The notes: a model not told the origin generated them from the sequence alone. DNA of 58,505 nucleotides from an uncultured Muribaculaceae bacterium (GCA_910587915.1 CAJUOB010000017.1:1-58505), one strand, 5' to 3'; shown: positions 7,377 to 16,143, numbered from the stretch's first letter. Numbers and translations are program-made.

Positions 7377-8545
7377 CAGAATGCTTCATTGATATTGAAT
7401 ATAAAACCGGTCTGATGCTTGCCGAAACCAAGATCGAGACGCACATTGACTCTTTTCTTGAACTCCCAGCGATAGCCGATACCGTAATTTGGCAAAATCT
7501 TGCGCATCTGTATGGCCGAGAATTTAGGAAAAACAGTTCCGGCACCGACCCACGCCACAAGTCCATTACGTCGCCACACATGCTGGCGCAATTCGAGGCA
7601 CACATCAATTTCCGACTTGTCGCGGTAGCGCCCTTCGAAATATCCGCGCATATTGTCGCTTCCACCGAGGGTCGACAGCAAGCCCCACGGCGTATTGCCA
7701 TAAGTCAGGCGGCTATGCACCTGAAATGCCACAGTAGCATCACGCCATGCATGGTGATAGAATGCGAAAGTGAGCTCCGACAGGGAGAATGCATATCGGT
7801 TGAGCAGAAAGCGTGGATTGAAACGCTGGTCGAAGCGGAAGAACACACCACGCGAGGCATTGGTCAGGAAATCACGAGTGTCGTACTGCAGCGTAAATCC
7901 CACTCCGAGATTGAACGTGCGGTCGTCCTCTCCCTCCCATAGCCATGGCTTGTCGAAATGACGGCCGTTTATATAGTCGAACGTAGCGAGTGGTCCCAGA
8001 TAGAGATTCTTGGCCAACCGGAAAATCCAACACACCTCTGCCTGTGAATTCAGATATTTGTATTTCGACTCATTTTCATCATTCACATTGTTATCGTAGC
8101 CTATTCCCCAGAACTTAGTGGCCACCGACGAAAAGTTCACATCATACTGCAGGCGCGATATGTCGCGGGGCGCTATATGTGTGCCACGTACACCGAGTTT
8201 GAAGAACATGCTCGTTGTCGCATCGAAATATATCGACACGTCCGACGGCGGCAAGTCAGCAGTCACCGTATCCGTGCGGTACACGCCGGCAGCCACAAGG
8301 CCTATGCCGAATTTTGTGTCGCTCGAATAGTGTGGGCCACCGATGAAACTGATGTCGAATTTCTTGTTTTCCTTAGGTTTATTCGATTCTTCGAAATAAT
8401 TCACAATCTTACCGATCAGACCACGGTGAAGGAAGTCGCGGCGCACCGTGTCGGTAGCCAGTGAATCCACATCACTTGCGGCTGTCGCACAGAAGGATGA
8501 CAGTATAATCGATGAATAGAGTATGGCAAACCGTATGTATCGCAT
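7376..8545 (-). CDS. Outer-membrane beta-barrel protein of the BamA/TamA surface-antigen type
   Basis: This 389-residue protein has a signal peptide (cleavage after about residue 23) and alternating barrel strands. Patterns such as FDISFIGGPHYSSDTKFGIG, GVGFTLQYDTRDF and GGSDNMRGYFEGRYRD belong to the C-terminal barrel of the Omp85 superfamily. The chain ends in Phe, as expected for BAM-inserted barrels. The POTRA repeats of true BamA/TamA are absent, so it is a short, POTRA-less member of unknown substrate. It is divergent from menD and coupled to the lipid A transferase gene, suggesting a joint envelope role (inference). Confidence 0.8.
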   Translation of the reverse strand: MRYIRFAILYSSIILSSFCATAASDVDSLATDTVRRDFLHRGLIGKIVNYFEESNKPKENKKFDISFIGGPHYSSDTKFGIGLVAAGVYRTDTVTADLPPSDVSIYFDATTSMFFKLGVRGTHIAPRDISRLQYDVNFSSVATKFWGIGYDNNVNDENESKYKYLNSQAEVCWIFRLAKNLYLGPLATFDYINGRHFDKPWLWEGEDDRTFNLGVGFTLQYDTRDFLTNASRGVFFRFDQRFNPRFLLNRYAFSLSELTFAFYHHAWRDATVAFQVHSRLTYGNTPWGLLSTLGGSDNMRGYFEGRYRDKSEIDVCLELRQHVWRRNGLVAWVGAGTVFPKFSAIQMRKILPNYGIGYRWEFKKRVNVRLDLGFGKHQTGFIFNINEAF

Positions 8546-8558
8546 AATGATGAATGTC

Positions 8559-8589
8559 TTGCAATATTAACAAAAAAAACCTAATTTTG
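8559..8589 (+). promoter_or_regulatory. Promoter of the menaquinone operon
   Basis: TTG at 8559-8561, a 20-base spacer and TAATTTTG at 8582-8589 match the Bacteroidetes consensus. Transcription should begin near 8595, which excludes the upstream in-frame ATG at 8554 and selects the menD start at 8620. Confidence 0.72.
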
Positions 8590-8619
8590 TTACGGCCAAA
8601 CTCTATTTTATCCAACTTT

Positions 8620-10245
8620 ATGGTCCAATCAGAAACAATCGACAACGCCATCTGCCGAATGCTCGCCGAACTCGCGGCCGCATACGGCGTGAAGCATGTG
8701 GTAGTATCGCCCGGAACACGGTCGGCACCGCTGGCTGTCACTCTGCATCGATCCGATCATTTTGTCATGCACACTGTCATCGACGAACGATCCGCGGCAT
8801 TCATGGCTCTGGGAATGGCTGTGGCCACAGCTACCCCTGTCGTGCTGATCTGCACATCCGGCTCGGCCATGATGAACTATGGTCCGGCCCTCGCCGAAGC
8901 ATATTACCGTCGTGTTCCTTTGATTGTAATCACTGCCGACCGACCCGAACGATGGATCGACCAGCTCGACAGTCAGACCATGAGACAATCGGGAGCTCTC
9001 GGCGCTGTGGTACGTCGTTCGGTCGACATACCTGTAGCCGCAGCCATCGACCGCGCCTTGTTCGACCTTGCCAACCGGCAGGTCAACGAAGCTTTCGACA
9101 CAGCCATATCGTTGCCTCAGGGCCCGGTCCACATCAATGTGCAGCTCGATGTTCCGCTTACGGCCATGAGCACGTCGGCACCTCTTTTCGCAGCCCGACG
9201 CATTGTCACGCTCCGCCCTACACCCTCGGCCTCCGATCCTGAATTCGACAATGTTGTCGAATACTTGCAAGGAAAAAAAATTGCCGTAGTTTGTGCCGGC
9301 ACAACACTTTGCGAGCGTAGTGGTCTCCAAGCTTTGGCCAATGCAGGCATTCCGGTTCTCACAGAAATACAGTCCAACATAGCCGGCGGCTTCAATATCG
9401 GAAGCTTCGACCGCATGCTCGACTCGGCCCCCGGCATTATTCCCGAGGTGATTGTAAGCATTGGTGGAAGTCTGGTGTCAGCCCGTCTCAAGCGATGGCT
9501 CCGCTCCATCCCCGATCTCATGCACATCACCGTAGGCTACGACGATAATGCCACCGACACCTTCGGGCATCTCGCAGCCAGAATCGAATGCCAACCCGGG
9601 ATTTTCGTCGATGTACTAAAACGCTGCAATCCGTCGCAGGATTTTATAGCAGCCTGGTCGGACTTCTACACCACCGCACAATGCCGCTCCAATGCTACAG
9701 TAGCCGATAACCCATTGCTCGATGCTCTTGCCAACATTGCACGGACATTCCATGGCGACGTGCATGTGAGCAACGGCTCGGCCATACGCTACGCGCAGAT
9801 GCTCCCGTGGATCGCAGACAACATTGAGTGCAACCGCGGCATAAGCGGCATCGACGGATGCACATCCACTGCCATCGGTGCAGCCATCGCATCAGGCAAT
9901 CCCACTATGCTCATCACCGGCGACATGAGCGCTGCCTACGACGTCGCAGCCCTCGGAGCTGCCCAACCACCGGCCGGCTTCCGTATAGCGGTGCTCGACA
10001 ATGCCGGCGGCGACATATTCCGCAACATCAGCGCGACTGCCCCACTGCCCGAGCTCGACCGATACTTCGTGGCCAAGCCTCGGCTGCCGCTACAGCAACT
10101 TGCCCATGCATATGGTTACACCTATGCCGAATACGACTGCTGTGCTCCCGATGCCAGTACTATCCTAAAATTCGCCGGCGACAACCCCACACCGGCAATA
10201 CTCAGAATAATTATAGACCCGAAATACACAGCTCATCTACTGTAG
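8620..10245 (+). CDS. menD: SEPHCHC synthase MenD (menaquinone pathway)
   Basis: MenD is a thiamine-diphosphate enzyme that joins 2-oxoglutarate-derived succinic semialdehyde to isochorismate. The 541-residue protein shows VVVSPGTRSAPLAV near the N-terminus, the DERSAAFMALG segment with the ThDP-activating Glu, the TSGSAMMNYGPALAEA and TADRPERW segments typical of MenD, and a C-terminal ThDP/Mg site with TGDMSAAYD. The start at 8620 is chosen because the promoter -7 box is at 8582-8589. It opens a tightly packed operon: menB begins three bases after its stop. The isochorismate synthase gene menF, often just upstream in this phylum, is not in the window. Confidence 0.95.
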   Translation: MVQSETIDNAICRMLAELAAAYGVKHVVVSPGTRSAPLAVTLHRSDHFVMHTVIDERSAAFMALGMAVATATPVVLICTSGSAMMNYGPALAEAYYRRVPLIVITADRPERWIDQLDSQTMRQSGALGAVVRRSVDIPVAAAIDRALFDLANRQVNEAFDTAISLPQGPVHINVQLDVPLTAMSTSAPLFAARRIVTLRPTPSASDPEFDNVVEYLQGKKIAVVCAGTTLCERSGLQALANAGIPVLTEIQSNIAGGFNIGSFDRMLDSAPGIIPEVIVSIGGSLVSARLKRWLRSIPDLMHITVGYDDNATDTFGHLAARIECQPGIFVDVLKRCNPSQDFIAAWSDFYTTAQCRSNATVADNPLLDALANIARTFHGDVHVSNGSAIRYAQMLPWIADNIECNRGISGIDGCTSTAIGAAIASGNPTMLITGDMSAAYDVAALGAAQPPAGFRIAVLDNAGGDIFRNISATAPLPELDRYFVAKPRLPLQQLAHAYGYTYAEYDCCAPDASTILKFAGDNPTPAILRIIIDPKYTAHLL

Positions 10246-10248
10246 ATT

Positions 10249-11085
10249 ATGGAAACTACCAATCAGCCACGTAAATGGCAGACAATCAAGGAATATTCCG
10301 ATATTCTCTTCGATTTCTTCGAAGGTATCGCCAAGATAACCATCAATCGTCCTGAAGTGTACAACGCTTTCCGGCCACAGACAAACGCCCAGATTCTCGA
10401 TGCCCTCGCCTACTGCCGCGACACCCCCGAAGTCAGAGTTGTGGTTCTCACAGGCGCAGGCGACAAAGCTTTCTGTTCAGGCGGCGACCAACACTACAAG
10501 ACTCACGGCGGATACCGTGATGCAGATGGCACTCCCCGCCTCAACGTTCTCGACATCCACAAGGCCATTCGCTCGCTTGTCAAGCCGGTGATAGCCATGG
10601 TCAACGGCTACGCCATCGGCGGCGGCAATGTCCTACAGGTGGTATGCGACCTTTCCATAGCCTCCGACAACGCCCGCTTCGGACAGACCGGACCAAAGGT
10701 AGGCAGCTTCGACGCAGGCTTCGGCTCCTCGTACCTCGCCCGATGTGTAGGTCAGAAAAAAGCACGCGAAATTTGGTTCCTTTGCCGCCAGTACACCGCA
10801 GCCGAAGCGCTCGAGATGGGTATGATAAACAAGGTGGTGCCTTTCGACCGCCTCGAAGATGAAGTCGTGGACTGGTGCAAGACCATAATGATGCGTAGTC
10901 CCTTCGCCATCCGTATGATCAAGCGCGCGCTCAATGCCGAGCTCGACGGACAGCACGGCCTCATGGAATTTGCCGGCGACGCAACTCTCATGTACTACCT
11001 CATGGACGAAGCTCAGGAAGGACGCAACGCATTCCTCGAAAAACGCGATCCCGACTTCGACCAGTACCCACAGTTCCCGGGCTGA
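10249..11085 (+). CDS. menB: 1,4-Dihydroxy-2-naphthoyl-CoA synthase MenB
   Basis: MenB closes the second ring of menaquinone, converting o-succinylbenzoyl-CoA to 1,4-dihydroxy-2-naphthoyl-CoA. The 278-residue crotonase-fold protein has the oxyanion-hole segments KAFCSGGDQ and GYAIGGGNVL, the MenB-specific TGPKVGSFDAGFGS loop and the C-terminal RDPDFDQYPQFPG tail. Length is typical. It sits between menD and menC with almost no spacing (one base to menC), so the operon is co-transcribed. Because its product is a CoA thioester, a separate thioesterase is needed. Confidence 0.96.
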   Translation: METTNQPRKWQTIKEYSDILFDFFEGIAKITINRPEVYNAFRPQTNAQILDALAYCRDTPEVRVVVLTGAGDKAFCSGGDQHYKTHGGYRDADGTPRLNVLDIHKAIRSLVKPVIAMVNGYAIGGGNVLQVVCDLSIASDNARFGQTGPKVGSFDAGFGSSYLARCVGQKKAREIWFLCRQYTAAEALEMGMINKVVPFDRLEDEVVDWCKTIMMRSPFAIRMIKRALNAELDGQHGLMEFAGDATLMYYLMDEAQEGRNAFLEKRDPDFDQYPQFPG

Positions 11086-11086
11086 T

Positions 11087-12118
11087 ATGCTGCAGGCTGA
11101 GTGGGCGCCCTACCGCCTCTTCTTCCGCTTCGAGGCCCGTACTTCGAGGCAAGTGATGACATATAAGGACACATACTTCGTGCGAGTGTCCGACTCAGAC
11201 ACACCATCTCGCATTGCCATTGGCGAATGTGCCCTCTTCCGTGGACTGTCGGCCGACGACCGGCCCGACTACGAAGAACTCCTATCGCAGGCATGCAGCA
11301 ATCCGGAGCAAGCACTCAATAGCCCCTGTAGCTCTATCCGCTTCGGTTTTGAGACGGCTCTCGGGCTGCATGGCAGCGCCGCATCCGACTGGCAGCGCGG
11401 ACTATGTGGCATACCCATCAACGGACTTGTGTGGATGGGCGACAAAGCCACCATGCGCGCACGCATAAAGGAAAAACTCGACTCCGGTTTCCGCGTGCTC
11501 AAACTCAAGATCGGCGGCATTGCATTCGACGATGAGGTCGACCTCCTACGCGAGGTGCGACGGGCATTCAGTCCCGACGATCTCGAGGTACGGCTCGACG
11601 CCAACGGAGCGTTTACCCCCGAAAACGCCCTGACCAGACTCGATACCTTGGCTCAATTCCACATCCATTCGCTCGAACAACCCGTCAAGGCCGGCCAGAC
11701 AGAAGCCATGGCACGAATATGCGCCGAAAGCCCCATACCTATCGCACTCGATGAAGAACTCATCGGTCTGCGCACGCCCGAGGAGTCGGAACAGCTGCTA
11801 AGCGACATCCGCCCGGCATATATCATCCTCAAACCATCGCTTTGCGGTGGCTTCAAGGCCTCAGGCACATATATAGATGCAGCCCGGAAGCTCGGCATCG
11901 GATGGTGGGCCACTTCCGCGCTCGAATCCGATATAGGGCTCGCCGCCATCGGATCATGGCTTTCATCCGGATTCAACATCGACATGCCGCAGGGACTCGG
12001 TACAGGCCAGCTATACACCAACAACATCCCCTCACCTCTCCATATGGCCGCCGGCGCACTCCACTACGATCCGGCAGCCTCATGGGGAAATGTTGACTTC
12101 CTGCCATGGCGACGCTGA
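11087..12118 (+). CDS. menC: o-Succinylbenzoate synthase MenC
   Basis: MenC dehydrates SHCHC to o-succinylbenzoate. This 343-residue enolase-superfamily enzyme has the KxK base motif in LKLKIGG, metal ligands in RLDANGAF, HSLEQP and IALDEE, and the second-base Lys in ILKPSLCGG. The ATG at 11087 follows the menB stop by one base. A longer in-frame extension upstream overlaps menB and is rejected because it reads menB in the wrong frame. Its 3' end overlaps menE by 13 bases. Confidence 0.94.
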   Translation: MLQAEWAPYRLFFRFEARTSRQVMTYKDTYFVRVSDSDTPSRIAIGECALFRGLSADDRPDYEELLSQACSNPEQALNSPCSSIRFGFETALGLHGSAASDWQRGLCGIPINGLVWMGDKATMRARIKEKLDSGFRVLKLKIGGIAFDDEVDLLREVRRAFSPDDLEVRLDANGAFTPENALTRLDTLAQFHIHSLEQPVKAGQTEAMARICAESPIPIALDEELIGLRTPEESEQLLSDIRPAYIILKPSLCGGFKASGTYIDAARKLGIGWWATSALESDIGLAAIGSWLSSGFNIDMPQGLGTGQLYTNNIPSPLHMAAGALHYDPAASWGNVDFLPWRR

Positions 12119-13062
12119 GCGAATTTCTCGCCGAATGGCATTCTCCCGATCAGTACGTGCAAGCGCATACATCGGGTTCTACCGGCACTCCCAAGCCGAT
12201 ACGGCTGCTGAAGGCCGATATGCAACTATCGGCACGAGCTACAAATTCATTTTTCAGCATCGGCGAGCACTCGGTGCTGGCATCTCCGCTTAGTTTCGGC
12301 TACATCGCCGGAAAGATGATGGCCGTACGAGCCATCGAGGCTCATTGTGCCCTCGTACCGCTGCCGGTGAGCAACCGAATCGAGCTCCCCGACACCTTGC
12401 CACACGTCGATCTTCTCCCCATAGTACCCTCGCAGATCGAATCCCTGCTTGCACAGCCCGCTTATGCCGCACGCATATCCCATGTTCTCGTAGGCGGAGC
12501 TGCCCCATCGCCGACTCAATGCTGGGCCCTGACCGACGCCGGATACAGGGCATACATCAGCTTCGGCATGACAGAGACCTGCAGTCACGTGGCACTGGCA
12601 CGTGCCGACGACACTACACGCACTTTCCATGCCATGCCGGGCATAAGTTTCAGCACCGACTCGCGCGGATGCCTCGCCATCGAGGCACCGCACTTCTCTT
12701 TCAGCCGATTGCAGACAAACGACGTAGTGCAGCTCATCGATTCCACATCGTTCCGCTGGCGTGGTCGGGCCGACGGAGTGATTAATTCCGGAGGTATCAA
12801 ACTGTTTCCCGAAGAACTTGAATCCCTATATGCGCCCGTGCTTGGCGGCCGTCCATTCTATGTCTGCGGCACACCTCATCCGGTGTGGGGCCAAGCAGCC
12901 ATCCTCGTCCTCGAAGGCGATGCCGATACGGCAGCCATCGCCTCGGCACTGCGTGCAGCCATAACCGACACCCACCGTCTCCCAAAAGAAATCATAGCGG
13001 TGCCATCCCTTCCACGCACCGAAAACGGCAAAATACGCCGCATCGATCCCCGAAAACCCTAA
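12106..13062 (+). CDS. menE: o-Succinylbenzoate-CoA ligase MenE, short form
   Basis: MenE activates o-succinylbenzoate to its CoA ester using ATP. The 318-residue protein has the AMP-binding P-loop TSGSTGTPKPI at about residues 22-32, SFGMTETCSH, and a C-terminal catalytic Lys region near RTENGKIRR. Most ANL ligases exceed 450 residues; here almost all sequence before the P-loop is missing, leaving only about 20 residues. That compact form is plausible for this phylum, and the men operon context makes the assignment firm. The start overlaps menC by 13 bases. Confidence 0.9.
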   Translation: MATLSEFLAEWHSPDQYVQAHTSGSTGTPKPIRLLKADMQLSARATNSFFSIGEHSVLASPLSFGYIAGKMMAVRAIEAHCALVPLPVSNRIELPDTLPHVDLLPIVPSQIESLLAQPAYAARISHVLVGGAAPSPTQCWALTDAGYRAYISFGMTETCSHVALARADDTTRTFHAMPGISFSTDSRGCLAIEAPHFSFSRLQTNDVVQLIDSTSFRWRGRADGVINSGGIKLFPEELESLYAPVLGGRPFYVCGTPHPVWGQAAILVLEGDADTAAIASALRAAITDTHRLPKEIIAVPSLPRTENGKIRRIDPRKP

Positions 13063-13074
13063 CACTTATATATC

Positions 13075-14229
13075 ATGACCAATCGTTTCATTCTCAACGA
13101 AGTTTCCTACTTCGGCCCCGGTGCCCGCAAAGAACTGCCCGAAGCAATCCGACGTCTCGGCAAAAGCAAGGCACTCGTAGTCACCGACCCCGGCTTGATT
13201 AAATTCGGAGTCGCTAAAATGGTTACCGACATTCTCGATCAGGCAGCCATACCCTACGAAATATTCAGCGAAGTAAAGCCCAATCCAACCGTAGCCAACG
13301 TCTGCGCCGGCATCGATGCATTCAAGGCATCGGGAGCCGACGTTCTCATAGCTGTAGGTGGCGGATCGGCCATCGACACAGCAAAAGGCATTGGCATTGT
13401 GAGCAACAATCCTGAATTCGCCGACATTGTCTCGCTCGAAGGATGCGCCCCCACAAAGCACAAGAGCGTGCCCATAATAGCCATTCCCACAACTGCCGGA
13501 ACAGCTGCCGAAACTACAATCAACTATGTGATAATCGACGAGAACAAACAGAAAAAGATGGTATGTGTCGATCCTAACGACATACCCGCTGTAGCCATAG
13601 TCGATGCCGAACTCATGTACAGCCTGCCACGCGGACTCACAGCCGCTACCGGCATGGATGCGCTCACGCATGCCATCGAGGGCTACATCACACGCGGTGC
13701 ATGGCAGATGTCCGACATGTTCGAAATCGAAGCAATCCGAATGATCGCACAGTGGCTACCGATTGCCGTGGAAGAGCCATCAAATCCCGACGCACGCAAT
13801 GGCATGGCTGTAGCACAATATATTGCCGGCATGGCATTCTCTAATGTCGGCCTCGGTCTGGTCCATGGCATGGCACACCCCATGGGCTCTCTCTTCGACG
13901 TGCCCCACGGCGTGGCCAATGCCCTGCTTCTGCCAACCGTCATGGAATTCAACATGCCTTGCTGCATCGATAAATATGCAGCCATTGCCCGTGCCATGGG
14001 TGTCGACACATCTGCCATGACACCCGAGGAAGCTGCCAAAGCCGCATGTGAGGCCGTGAAAGCACTTTCTCTGAAAGTCGGCATACCTCAGCATCTCTCA
14101 GAACTCGGCATATCAGAAGCCGACATTCCACGACTCGCACAGCAGGCTCTCGAAGACGTCTGCACTCCGGGAAATCCTCGCGATGTCACCCTCGCCGACA
14201 TCGAAGCACTCTACCACAAAGTCCTCTAA
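13075..14229 (+). CDS. fucO: Iron-containing alcohol dehydrogenase, lactaldehyde reductase type
   Basis: FucO-type enzymes reduce lactaldehyde (from fucose or rhamnose breakdown) to 1,2-propanediol with NADH. The 384-residue protein shows the nucleotide loop AVGGGSAIDTAKG, TTAGTAAE, the DALTHAIEGY segment and metal ligands in HGMAHPMG and DVPHG, as in group III Fe-dependent dehydrogenases. It starts 12 bases after menE and ends at a strong terminator, so it is the last gene of the menaquinone operon. That placement is unexpected for a sugar-fermentation gene. Substrate is inferred from family resemblance only. Confidence 0.82.
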   Translation: MTNRFILNEVSYFGPGARKELPEAIRRLGKSKALVVTDPGLIKFGVAKMVTDILDQAAIPYEIFSEVKPNPTVANVCAGIDAFKASGADVLIAVGGGSAIDTAKGIGIVSNNPEFADIVSLEGCAPTKHKSVPIIAIPTTAGTAAETTINYVIIDENKQKKMVCVDPNDIPAVAIVDAELMYSLPRGLTAATGMDALTHAIEGYITRGAWQMSDMFEIEAIRMIAQWLPIAVEEPSNPDARNGMAVAQYIAGMAFSNVGLGLVHGMAHPMGSLFDVPHGVANALLLPTVMEFNMPCCIDKYAAIARAMGVDTSAMTPEEAAKAACEAVKALSLKVGIPQHLSELGISEADIPRLAQQALEDVCTPGNPRDVTLADIEALYHKVL

Positions 14230-14246
14230 ATCACATCCCTTACCAA

Positions 14247-14284
14247 ATATCCCCGGGCCTCCAATCAGACCCGGGGATATTCAT
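14247..14284 (+). terminator. Terminator of the men-fucO operon
   Basis: ATATCCCCGGG (14247-14257) pairs perfectly with CCCGGGGATAT (14270-14280) across a 12-base loop, followed by an AT-rich tail. The palindrome can act in both directions and may also end the leftward gene at 14333. Confidence 0.8.
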
Positions 14285-14332
14285 ATATACTCTGTACCTT
14301 CGACCACAGCTATTACCAATAGTCATAGCCAT

Positions 14333-15274
14333 TTAAAAATATATATCTTTATCTTTTTTCTCAAGGACAACCTCAACCTCTTCATAAGTATCACGACAAG
14401 AAAGTATTATCTTCTCGGTTTGGTATCCTTCTGCAGATATACGCAATTCACCGCCTATCCTGCTATTATAATTCTCACAATATATATAAACCATTGAGCC
14501 CTCACAAACAGAATTCAGCTTTTTATAGACTTTGCCACATCTATCTATAATATCTACATCTACAAACACTTTTCCAGGATCAATCAGATTCATATCCTCA
14601 TCGTAAAGTGTCAGTTTAATCCTTAAGCCCACTGTTTTATTATTTATATATGTATTCTCCCAAAGTCGTGGAACCGTTCCACCGGCTATAGCAACAGTCT
14701 CCATCAACATCTCCGAGTCCGGCTTGAGTTCAATCTTGATATTATTCATATCGCCGGTCACCGGTAACTCCATACTGTCGAATCCCACGTAAGCCACCCG
14801 CAGAGTATCTCCTTTCATCGCTTGTATTTCGAATTTGCCATCTATATCTGTCGATACTCCTATATTCTTCCCCTTAATCGCCACACTAACTCCGATAAGA
14901 GGTGCCAACTTATCCGTAGCTGCAGTATCACCGTCTACAACACAACCCTTTACCGTCACCGGTCCCGATTGGCATTCTGAATGTACCACAGCGATTTCAT
15001 CGCCATGGTACTCTGTCTGAGCCAATGCATCGTTGACCGATAACATGGCCAAAGCCCCCACAGATATGCCGGCCAAGTTAATCATATGACCTTGCAGAGA
15101 TTTAGCACGCAGTTGACTTTCCAGATATCTCAACTCTTCCTCACACTTAGGACACGTACCCATGCAATCTCCATGATAACGGCACTCCGATGTAATATAT
15201 TCAATATCATTAGCAACAGCAATGTTACGGCGAATCTCTTTCAGTATACGGCAAATGTGCTTTCCTTTCCTCAT
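14333..15274 (-). CDS. Protein with Cys-rich N-module, membrane helix and carboxypeptidase-like domain
   Basis: The 313-residue product has three parts. Residues 1-65 form a charged module with a cysteine cluster (CRYHGDCMGTCPKC), spaced like a zinc or Fe-S knuckle. A hydrophobic segment at about 70-85 follows, ending in ALAQ. Then comes a beta-sandwich regulatory domain (GVSVAIKGKNIGVSTDIDGKFEI, about 125-180) and a second beta-rich stretch. A cytoplasmic zinc-knuckle module followed by one membrane span and an external sandwich domain is a plausible layout. I chose the ATG at 15274; one at 15286 is also possible. The gene is AT-rich compared with its neighbours. Function is unknown. Confidence 0.7.
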   Translation of the reverse strand: MRKGKHICRILKEIRRNIAVANDIEYITSECRYHGDCMGTCPKCEEELRYLESQLRAKSLQGHMINLAGISVGALAMLSVNDALAQTEYHGDEIAVVHSECQSGPVTVKGCVVDGDTAATDKLAPLIGVSVAIKGKNIGVSTDIDGKFEIQAMKGDTLRVAYVGFDSMELPVTGDMNNIKIELKPDSEMLMETVAIAGGTVPRLWENTYINNKTVGLRIKLTLYDEDMNLIDPGKVFVDVDIIDRCGKVYKKLNSVCEGSMVYIYCENYNSRIGGELRISAEGYQTEKIILSCRDTYEEVEVVLEKKDKDIYF

Positions 15275-15392
15275 ATAATCCGGCATTAGACAACAGTAAA
15301 ACAATAGAATGTGCTAAGATACAATTTTTTCTGAACAAAACCACCCTCTTTTGTGTTTACAAATTGTTATAAATAAAAACAAATCTGATTAG

Positions 15393-16085
15393 ATGAAAAA
15401 ATTGATTGCTGAAGGTATCGGAACCATGTTTCTCGTCCTTCTCGCCTGCGGTAGCGCAGTGCTCGCCGGCCCCTCGATTGGCGGTCTCGGCATTGGCTTG
15501 TGTTTCGGCCTCGTTCTGGTATGTCTATGCTATGCCCTCGGCAATATATCGGGATGCCACGTTAACCCTGCTGTTTCGTTCGCCATGTATCTCTCTGGCC
15601 GCATGAGCGGTAAGGACTGCATCGGCTACATCATCTTCCAGCTTTTAGGAGCGACCATCGGTGCCGGACTCCTCTTCTGGTTCATAAATATGGCCCCCGG
15701 ATTCAATTTCGGCGGCACTACCCCACCCGCAAGCTATCTGGCCACCAACGTTCTCCAACCCGGAGCGACATCGGGCATGGCTCTGCTTAGCGAGGGATTG
15801 CTCACATTCTTCTTTGTCCTAATCGTACTCGGTGCCACCGATCCGTCCAAAGGCTTCGGAAAATTCGCCGGTCTTGCCATCGGTCTCGCCCTCGGCTTGG
15901 TAAACATCGTAGGTATTCCTGTCGACAATTGCTCCGTCAACCCTGCCCGTAGCTTCGGTCCCGCCGTTTTCGATCCCACCGCATGGGGCGATTTCTGGAT
16001 CATGGTCGTAGGACCGGCAATCGGTGCCGTGCTTGCTGTCCTCTGCTGGGTAGCGATGGCAGGAGGTCGCCGAGCCATAAAATAA
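15393..16085 (+). CDS. aqpZ: Aquaporin-family water/small-solute channel
   Basis: This 230-residue, six-helix MIP channel has both half-helix NPA motifs (HVNPAV and SVNPAR). Overall similarity to E. coli AqpZ is clear (GTMFLVLLACGSAVLAG, GIPVDNCSVNPARS). At the selectivity filter, Phe is kept, but the position of AqpZ His174 is Asn (LVNIVGIP), Thr183 is Cys, and Arg is kept. The F-N-C-R filter differs from the usual water-specific F-H-T/C-R, so solute range may be altered. It is a single-gene unit followed by a strong terminator. No promoter could be picked with confidence. Confidence 0.9.
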   Translation: MKKLIAEGIGTMFLVLLACGSAVLAGPSIGGLGIGLCFGLVLVCLCYALGNISGCHVNPAVSFAMYLSGRMSGKDCIGYIIFQLLGATIGAGLLFWFINMAPGFNFGGTTPPASYLATNVLQPGATSGMALLSEGLLTFFFVLIVLGATDPSKGFGKFAGLAIGLALGLVNIVGIPVDNCSVNPARSFGPAVFDPTAWGDFWIMVVGPAIGAVLAVLCWVAMAGGRRAIK

Positions 16086-16107
16086 TCCATAACTGCAAAC
16101 GTATTCA

Positions 16108-16143
16108 AAGCCCATGGTCGCCATCCAATGCGACCATGGGCTT
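16108..16143 (+). terminator. Terminator of the aquaporin gene
   Basis: AAGCCCATGGTCGC (16108-16121) pairs perfectly with GCGACCATGGGCTT (16130-16143) over an 8-base loop. Confidence 0.85.

Noticed and set aside
10934..11086. Upstream extension of menC into menB
   Set aside because: It reads menB in a different frame; the ATG at 11087 right after the menB stop is the natural start.
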